From Lindgomyces ingoldianus (taxonomy: Eukaryota; Ascomycota; Dothideomycetes; Pleosporales; Lindgomycetaceae), in NCBI RefSeq assembly GCF_010093535.1, contig NW_022985177.1, forward strand, positions 104,857-168,856: a DNA stretch of 64,000 nucleotides, given 5' to 3'. Below are positions 56,701 through 64,000 of the stretch, piece by piece. The translations under genes were made by a program, and so were the position numbers. The notes beneath the pieces are model-generated. The model made no database searches, was not told the origin of the DNA, and saw only the letters and a list, made by a program, of their open reading frames with translations. Position 1 is the stretch's first letter. Every line of letters begins with the position of its first letter.

Positions 56701-57792
56701 GTCTTTATTAGCTAAAGGTAAAGTAGAATGCTTTTATGTTTTTTTTTTTTTAACTTTAGCCCTTTTCCCTTCTATAAGCAGTAGTAGGATATGTTGCTCT
56801 GCTCTTCTACCTAAGCTAGCGTTTCTTGCTTACTTTATAAGATATATGTTAGATCACGCTTAATTTTATTAAATAGTGCGCTACTAAAGTCTACTATTAT
56901 TCTATCTAAGCTCTTCTTATTAACTTTAGTCTATAATAGCCTAAGGTAGGCTAAAAGTTTAGTTAAGAACTAATTAAGTTATTATTTATAGTTTTTTATA
57001 GTGTTATAAGCTACCCTTTTTTATTCTACTAAAGTACTTAATGTATTAAGCATCTTATTTTTAAGATCTTGCTATGTTAGTAACTATAATAAGTTAATAA
57101 GCTTTAAATAAGTGTAGTATGTCTTCTATAGTAATTATAATGTCTTATTAATGTATTATAGGCTAAAAAAGATCTTCTGTAATTTTTAAGCAAAGCTTAA
57201 TAGACTTTTTTAATAATAGTCCTTATTATCTTTATACTACTAGTTGTAGTCTGCCCTATTCTTCTTTTTATATTAGTGTAGCAGTTTAAGACGCAGTAGG
57301 TTTACTTAGTCTTAAGTAAGTTTTAGTATAATAATATTTAATACTTTAGTTAGTAACTTATTAAGTGTGTTTATATTACCTACTTTAAATTAATAATAGA
57401 TTTTTATTATTTTAGCTAGTTCTTACGCTTTCTGCTGCTCTTGCAGCTAGGCGCAGGCTTCTGCTAAAGCCTAATTCGCGGGGGTAGACTGTGCGTTGCT
57501 TAGTCCTGCACTAGCCCTTTTAACTTCTTCTAGGCCCTAAACACCTTTTAGATAGCTTAATAAGCCTAATCTATAAAAATTTCTATTATTCTTTTTACTT
57601 ATCTTTTGCTTTATTTCTCTCTGTGTTAGTGTTAACTTTAGTTAAGTATTACTAAAAGTAGTAGTTTTAGCTAGCTTTTTAAGTAATTTTTAAGCGCTAG
57701 TTGCATCTAATTCTTCTTTAGCGTTTTACTTTAACACTATTACATAGGAATGTTGCCCTTAAGCAGTATGCTAGCTTGTAGAGCAATTTAAA

Positions 57793-57992
57793 TGTAAAGA
57801 TAGAATAGTAAGTAGCATAGATAGCACTAAGAGCAAGCTTTTAGAGAAAGATAAGAGTGTATTATAAAGAGACAAATTGCTGCTAAGCTTTGCTTGTTAG
57901 GATTTATGCTTATATACAAAGCACAGGTCATACAACCTCCAAACAGGTCAGGTGAGGCCATACTGGCCTGTTCTGGGACATCCGGCCTTACA
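57793..57992 (-). repeat. LTR at the 5' end of the Gypsy element
   Basis: Partner of 50500-50700. Differences are largely transitions, in both directions along the LTR, as expected if RIP struck the copies separately. The outer end (CAGGTCAGGTGAGGCC) is better preserved than in the other LTR. Confidence 0.92.
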
Positions 57993-58028
57993 TTTATACT
58001 GTTTTTTATAAAAGCTTTAGATGTTTTG

Positions 58029-58227
58029 TATAAGGCCGGATGTTCTAGAACAGACTAGTATGGCCTTTCCTAACCTATTTATGGGTCACATGACCTGTGC
58101 TTCGTATATAAGCATGAATCCTGACAAGTGAAGCTTGACAGCGATTCGTCTCTCTTACAATACACTCCTATTTCTCCAAGACCTTGCTTTCAGTGCTATC
58201 TGTGCTACCTACTATCCCACCTTTACA
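58029..58227 (+). mobile_element. Inverted solo LTR of the same Gypsy family
   Basis: Reads as the reverse complement of the two LTRs (AAGGCCGGATGTTCTAGAAC ... CTACTATCCCACCTTTACA). It is flanked by TTTTG at 58024-58028 and 58228-58232, a 5-bp target duplication. Its first bases are TATAAGG where TGTAAGG is expected, a G-to-A change. It lies only 36 bp from the full element and is a separate insertion. Confidence 0.85.
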
Positions 58228-58870
58228 TTTTGCTAATGCTTTAATAGCTTACTTCTTTTAACGCTATATTTCTAGCTATTATAGTAATATTTATTAATTT
58301 TTAGTTTCAGTAATTTTAAATCTGCAAGCGCGTCTTTAACATAGTCTATACCAGTAGAGTTACTCTAATGTTAAAATTAGCAAAATCTAGTGTATCTGTG
58401 CGCTAGGCGAGATTGTACGTTAGCTGATGAAATTTAGTACTATTAAATTCTCTTTCATATTTTCAGAATTGCAGTTGATGGTCATGTGAATTCTGTATGC
58501 ACTCAGGCAGGCTGCTTTCACAATGACCGCTAATCCTGAGGGTCCTGAAGTGGAATCCATGAAGCTCTGGTGGAAGCGCTAAGATGGATGTGGCTAGAGT
58601 CATCTCGTGATTGACTAGCTGAATATGGCTGGGTGGAGAAGGTGACGACCACACTCCACGAACACACCTGCTTATAGTCCTGGAGGCTCATTTGTTTGGC
58701 AATTACACCTAGTGCTCCTTCATCTTGTAAATATTGAGGGAAGTGCCTTCTACTAGTGCAAATTGTCTTCAGCTTGCCCGGTCTCTTGCTTAACCTTCAC
58801 AACCCTCATCATTCATCGTCCATATCACTCATCAGCATCCCACTTATCAGCATCTGCACTCGCTCTGTCT
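58228..58870. other. End of AT-rich block and upstream region of the next gene
   Basis: AT-rich to about 58440, then normal composition. No gene recognised. Pyrimidine-rich, CATC-rich sequence at 58790-58870 is probably the leader of the downstream gene. Confidence 0.45.
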
Positions 58871-61107
58871 ATGAGTCCTTCACTTTTTGAGCAGATATTA
58901 AATCCCTCCAGGATGCGTGAGCTCATGTAAGTCTTTCAGTGTAGAACGCAATATCTGAACGGGAGAAGTAGAGCCAGAAGAGGAAGCCCTAGCGAGAAGC
59001 AGCGCCTCAGTCGTCAACCTACCCGGACGGCCTCCAAGCTACGAAGAAGCTACAATCGCAGCTAATCCTGCGGTTTCTATTTTAGTGGGGCCGGTCGATA
59101 AGGCGTTGTCCCCTCCCTTAACACCTGGAGCATATCCAGAGAGCGCGGCGAGTAATGATTCATGCGGAGAGGGGCTATCCGATCTGGCCACTCCCGAATC
59201 TCAGACTTTGACTTTTAGGGACAAAGGAGCCAGTGAAGCAACCTCAACACCCAGCACATTCGCTCCTGTACCTTCATGGACATCGAATATTCCACAAGCT
59301 GAAACAAACTCATCAAGCCTGTCAGATAGCTTTCCTAAGCCTCAACTGACCGTTGGGCCAGTAACAGGAATATCACAAACGGGCGGGATTTCTAAAGCTG
59401 CCGTTCCACGGCATCAAACTATCCAGCCAGGTCCGGGTATTCTGAAACAGACAGCAGCCTCGACTCCGGACGATAACTCACCAGTTTTTACCGAGATAGT
59501 GTCAGACGGCTCAGAATCAATCATCTCTACGTCATTCATCTTCAGGCCACAGTCCGAGGACATCAAAGGCCTTTCGAAAAGAGCAGGGAAAAGGCCAGTA
59601 TCAAGACTAGAAACTGACCCTTTATACCACGGGCGCCAATCCAGTAGCAGTTCTTTGATATCCCCGACTTCCGAGAATCCACTATACAAGATCGGGTCAG
59701 GTACCTCAGAAGGCCTTCAACCACAGGCTCCAGTGGAGGATTTACCGTTGGAGGTCACGAACTTCCGAATTATTTTCGAAAATATGCTGCATTGGATCTT
59801 TCACAGGGTCAACGTTCTTGCGCTTCGGAGGCCATATCGGGCGGTTGAATGGTGTGACCTCTATATGTAAGTACTGCGCTTATTAGTGTCCACCTTCATG
59901 GACTTTGTAGAGTAGAGGCCATCCAACTTCCCAAAATTCTCTTTGCCTTTACCCGCATCTAAATATGGCCGCAAAACTAATGAACTGCAGAGTACCTAGG
60001 GTCATTCGACAATGTTGCCAAGACATGCTACAGCAACAGTGGGCTCGCCAATTGCCTATCATACAAGCACAGTCGCCGGCACGGGTCGCCACCGTTGGCC
60101 TCGAGTCCGCCGTCAATGAGGTTGCTGCTAGAGATGGCGCCCGACTTGTAGTGATAGATTTTGCGGCTGGAGGTGGCGGTCCCACTCCGATCTCCGAACG
60201 TCTTATCAACGCTGAGCGTAAAGCCAACGGAGATGCCCCACTCGAATTTCTCATGTGCGACCTGTACCCGAACTTCCCAGCTTGGAATGAGCTCTGCAAG
60301 AAATCAGACAATCTGGGTTTCATTCCGGAGAGTGTCGATGCTGCATCACCGCCGCCACGAGCTCTTAGTGTCAACACAAAGCGGAGGATTTCGTGGACAG
60401 ACCAGCAACCAGAGGGCAAGAGTGACACTCGCATTTTCCGCCTTTTCAATCTGTCATTTCATCACTTTGATGACGAGACCGCGAAGAATATTCTCCACAG
60501 CACGCTCAGGAGCGCCGAAGGCATTGCCATTATCGAGTTGCAAGATCGTCGCATCGGCTGTCTGGCCATGATGGTTTTCAACTTCTTCCTCTCGCTATTG
60601 ATGACATGCTCTTGGTTTCCGCCGTTCTGTCCAAATCGCCAGCAGCGCCGGCAGAACCGAATCCAGAATCTGCTCACTTATACATTCATATTGCCCTTTA
60701 TCCTCTGCTGGGACGGTGTCGCCAGTTGCCTGCGTACTCGCGAGTTCGAGGAAGTTATGGAGCTTATCGGCGAGGTGCAGGGCGAAACACCACAAATTAC
60801 CTATGATACCGAATGGGAATTCGTCGACAAGCATTGCGATATTGCAGGGTGGACTTTTAGTTGGAGGAGACAGATGCATACCGCGCCCTTTGGGTACGTG
60901 AGTTGGATTACGGGGGTTAAGAAGCAGAGAAGACTTGATAGCATGCAGGACAGCAGGAAGAGTAGCATGAAGGTGACATCAGCATTATCGGGGTCTGGGT
61001 CTGGATCGGGCTCTGCATCGATGACTGGAGAAAGCTCTTTGTCAGGATCTAGTTCAAGATTCGTGTCAGCACCGCCGTCGGCTTTTGGGTTTGCAGATGC
61101 AATGTAG
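58871..61107 (+). CDS. Methyltransferase-like conserved fungal protein (about 712 aa, 3 exons)
   Basis: Open-frame model: 58871-58916, 58966-59866 and 59916-61107 (712 codons). Residues 1-270 are disordered and Ser/Pro-rich. Then comes an ordered region (NFRIIFENMLHWIFHRVNVLALRRPYRAVEWCDLY), followed by a Rossmann-like segment with LVVIDFAAGGGGPTP (SAM-binding type motif), LMCDLYPNF and FNLSFHHFDDE. Two hydrophobic stretches lie further on (MMVFNFFLSLLM, YTFILPFILCW), then a Ser/Gly tail. A SAM-dependent methyltransferase fold is likely; the substrate is unknown. The second intron has two acceptors 5 nt apart. The upstream one gives the better-looking sequence YIVEAIQLPKILFAFTRI but then stops at 59960. 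The downstream one keeps the frame open. The gene may therefore carry a frameshift. Confidence 0.7.
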
Positions 61108-61752
61108 CGTGGAGTGTGTGCTTGAAGCAAGAGTTGGGTTCCTGCTGTCTGGTTGGTATGAGGAACGATTAATGTACATCAGTCATCCGTGGAAGGCTTG
61201 TTTTCATATCACGTAAAAACATTCATAATCAAGCCTAGCGGTATGCATTGCCCATACGCTACCTAAAGTACAATTTCAAGTTGACAGACTGCTATGCGAG
61301 ATACATTTACTCGGTGCCATTGGCAATTTTCGAGGTGGTCCACCATTGTCACCGATGCCAGGCGTCCCAAACTTAGTGATAAGGACATCGAGATAATAAT
61401 GAAACACACACAGAGAGAGTAAATGAAATTGTAGTATCAAGAGGATTTACAGGCTGGCAGCGCAAAAAAGGGGCCTCGTGCGCTAACTTGCAAGCCATAT
61501 TGTGACCCCAAGAATCAGATCTCCTTTTGCGTCCCACATTCGTTGATGCTCTTTAGGCGAGCCTCTGCATCTTCGAGGCCGCCTCCGAGGTGAAGGTTAT
61601 CCTCTCTAATTATGGTTTTGCTAAACTTCACTGGCGAGGCTAGCCCAGTTCTAAGTCGCTGATCTCTAGACGCCGTTAGTACTCCTATTAGCATTATTAA
61701 GATCACTGCGAACTTTTACTAGACATGAGGAAGGAGAAACAAGAGAAACTCT
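61108..61752. other. Intergenic region, no gene seen
   Basis: 3' flank of the methyltransferase-like gene. The reverse frame 61515-61706 is short and without domain character. Confidence 0.4.
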
Positions 61753-62640
61753 TTATTGATTTGCTACAGATGTGAGCGATGCATTCAAAATCCCCATCAA
61801 TCGACAGGCTACGGAGCTTCTGCGAGTTGAAGGGTGATCAGACATTGTCAACTTTGGAATGACATCGGAAGAGCGGGACTTGGCTTCACCGTTCGAAGGC
61901 ATGCGTCCGGCATTAGGTTCGTCAACTGGGGTATCAGCTGGGTACACGTACCTGCTGTTGCGGGTATTTTTTGGCCTCTCGTCTTTCTCCTCCACAGCTT
62001 GACTATGGGCGGTGGGCACGTAGGCAAGTACGGGTTCTTCACCATTCCCAGCCCGGCTAGGACTTTGACCTTCCCCTCCTTCTTTATGAGAGGTAGCGTT
62101 GAATTCAGCCTTCTTCCCCGTGTTGCAATGCGCTCGTCGTTCTTTTCGCCGCGTACTTTTGCAAGGCCTTCCGCCTCATATTTGACGCATTTCTTCACAT
62201 AGATTCCTACACCTCGAGTCAAGCCGAGCTTCGGTTTATACGTTGGTGGAATTCCAAGTGGTTGAGTACGCTTTCGTTTACGATGTCTGTGGCGCTGTTG
62301 TTCCCCTTCCTGGTTGTCTGCATTTTTCCCGGCAAAAGCATCTCTAGGAGCTGGACCCGCGCTACTGGTCATCATACATTCGGGCCTCTCATTTGCCTGC
62401 ACATTTGGATCGCTGGTAATGTCATCATTATTTTGGTGCCCACGTTCGAGATCATCCCCGCTCTTCCTTGCGCACTCTTTCTTCCACTAAGCCTTCTAGT
62501 AACAAATAACGAATGCTATTCTGCTTGAGTGCAGGCTCAAGCCTTTTCCGTCCCTTTTGAAAGCGGAGTTTAGCCTCTGAAAAAAGCACTCGTGGGGCCA
62601 TCTCAAGAGCAGGGTAATGGCAGGGAGACTGTGAAAGCAA
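61753..62640 (-). pseudogene. Probably frameshifted gene for a basic protein
   Basis: Three overlapping minus-strand frames look coding in turn. 62640-62452 carries MAPRVLFSEAKLRFQKGRKR...VEERVRKEER from the Met at 62601. 62450-62000 continues DDLERGHQNNDDITSDP...RHRHRKRKRTQPLGIPPTYKPKLG. 61995-61753 continues AVEEKDERPKNTRNSRYVYP...LTSVANQ and ends at a stop. The first switch falls at a run of four G (minus strand, 62456-62459). The second lies near 61995. No intron with acceptable signals bridges either switch. I recognise no domain. It is either a decayed gene or intact with sequence errors. Confidence 0.45.
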
Positions 62641-64000
62641 GAGAGTTTATACCTTCCTGAGAGCGTGAATATTGAAGTATTTTAAGAGAAAGATAGTGAA
62701 GTGTCAATGTATGCTTACTCGTACAGATGACACTGGAATGTGTGAAGGTTCTTGCTAAACCATGATAACTGATATGCCTCGTCACTGCAAACGACAATAG
62801 CCAGCAGAAGCACAGCGAAGAAAGCGTGGTGAATGGCTCCTGATGCGTAGGTTGAACGTCCTGTTTGTCAGAGCACACGACTAATTGAAGCTGGAATTAC
62901 CTCCAAGCCCACGTTGCGAGGTTCTTCTTTAGATTATCGTTCGCCGTATCCCTCATGGGAAAAGGCCTCCAGCACAGCTTAAGACATAAACTGGGATCCA
63001 AGATCTTTCGTACCGGGAGAGTCTGGAAGCGATTGGGTGTACGCAGGGTGGCATTACTGAGTTTGTAATTTCGCTTCGTGGATGTTCAAAGAAATAGTCA
63101 TTGGTCCTATGTAAGTGCAGAAGCCTGTTATGTGAATCAGTAGAGAATATAATTCTTTGATTCCGAAGCTTGTTATTTTTAAGCTGCAGTTCATGGCTCA
63201 CAAAGCAACGATCGTACAGGCTACTGAGAGGCGTTTCCATAGTATTCAGAAAACATAACCAAAGCCATGGAGGAGAAGGTTTGATATTTGTTTAGGACAT
63301 GACGTGTGGACAATGCCTGCTTAAGGAACTTGCACGGCACGAACCATATCAGTTGGAGGCGCTACTACGGGACTAGGCGGTTCTCCTAGGCAATCAACTT
63401 TTCAGTGGGCTATGGGAAGTATGATGATGAGCGGGGTGGGATAATTCTGGGATTGGCTTGGTGTTGAGGAGACCGGCATTGGTACATCTCTACGCTGGTA
63501 CCCCTGAGGTCTTGGCTCGATTAGTGAATGTGGAAATGAGATTCAGCCACATGTCGTCGATCCAGATCACAACATCCATCCACCGTTGGCGGTTTGCTCC
63601 CCCAATCGTCGTCCCGCTCATGACCCATGGACGGCATTCCACAACCGTAGTTTGCATAGAGCATTGAGCCTCCCAAGGATGTGGTTGTGGAAGAAGGCAT
63701 GAAGGTTCGACAGCAGTAGGCGATAACGCTGGACAAAGCTGTGCACCCTTGTTAGTAGGCCTCGCCTTATTGTTGTTTCGTTTTGCGTATCTCATGTGAA
63801 TGAAGCTTAAGTTTGAGGGGACCCGGATCGCCGACCTTGATTGTTGTCTTGTGATGAAAGGTCGCTCCTAATTGGACGAGACTATGAGGGAACATGCAGT
63901 TTCCCGTGTAAGTATCTCACATGCATTCGCAATCGTTCACGCCGCCCTGCCGTCCGCCGTCTACTAAAACACGCTTTCTGGAACCTAGCCCCGTCTCTTT
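62641..64000. other. Window end, no gene seen
   Basis: Only short frames without recognisable domains (for example 62953-63240 and 63490-63795 on the minus strand). Nothing can be supported. Confidence 0.4.

Larger units (their letters stand above)
50500..57992 (-). mobile_element. Ty3/Gypsy LTR retrotransposon, complete but RIP-destroyed
   Basis: Two LTRs of about 200 bp (50500-50700 and 57793-57992) bound it. Each begins TGTAAAGAT and ends GGCCTTACA, and the element is flanked by TTTAT at 50495-50499 and 57993-57997. A polypurine tract (AAGGGGGGATAA on the minus strand) adjoins the LTR at 50700, so the element reads on the minus strand. Degenerate minus-strand translation finds the reverse-transcriptase active-site region at about 55315-55344 as IYLNNILVYS (expected YLDDILVYS). 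It also finds an integrase at about 53390-53960 with DFITQLPPYKYLG, VDCLTKIAYYVLA, YYPKTNK, TLEQYFRCYY and VHITTGVTPF. No frame longer than 60 codons survives. Both active-site Asp codons read Asn, as G-to-A changes would produce. Confidence 0.92.

Overview
This window is nuclear DNA of a filamentous ascomycete (Pezizomycotina; I cannot place it more finely from sequence alone). Its genes have many short (about 40-150 bp) introns with GTRNGT-type donors, and its protein families are typical of these fungi (Ssn6/Cyc8, Kre6/Skn1, DUF726, DNA polymerase iota, Rfc1). Gene-rich DNA of normal composition is broken by very AT-rich, stop-filled blocks that look like repeat-induced point mutation (RIP).

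Layout: 1-962 is RIP-like AT-rich DNA. 963-6753 is a large imperfect inverted repeat (arms of about 0.8 kb). Its spacer holds a broken NLR gene, with an NB-ARC piece and a TPR piece separated by an intact reverse-strand gene of an uncharacterised fungal family. 7.9-10.1 kb is a DUF726 lipase-like protein. 10.1-17.5 kb is gene-poor apart from one doubtful coiled-coil fragment. 17.5-26.6 kb carries Ssn6, a small conserved protein and a Kre6/Skn1 beta-glucan synthesis protein, all on the plus strand. 26.6-29.2 kb is intergenic with degenerate direct repeats. 29.2-49.0 kb is a dense housekeeping block: a 973-aa low-complexity/Cys protein, a 717-aa coiled-coil protein, RFC1 and MRPL16 (divergent pair), sphingosine-1-phosphate lyase, DNA polymerase iota, and a Ser-rich protein with a KKVSF motif. 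49.8-58.4 kb is an AT-rich transposon block. It holds a well-bounded solo LTR (50047-50335, duplication CTATC), a complete but RIP-destroyed Ty3/Gypsy element on the minus strand (50500-57992, 200-bp LTRs, duplication TTTAT), and an inverted solo LTR of the same family (58029-58227, duplication TTTTG). 58.9-61.1 kb is a methyltransferase-like gene with a suspicious reading-frame switch, followed by a probably broken gene near 61.8-62.6 kb and empty sequence to the end.

By function, the conserved genes cover DNA replication and lesion bypass (RFC1, Pol iota), transcriptional repression (Ssn6), cell-wall glucan (Kre6), sphingolipid catabolism (S1P lyase), membrane-traffic/lipase-like activity (DUF726) and mitochondrial translation (MRPL16). 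They do not form a biosynthetic cluster. The most unusual observations are a 6-nt microexon and a GC-AG intron in the Pol iota gene, the NLR fragments and embedded gene within the inverted repeat, tandem splice acceptors that appear to bypass a frameshift in the 58.9-kb gene, and the layered insertion record in the AT-rich block.
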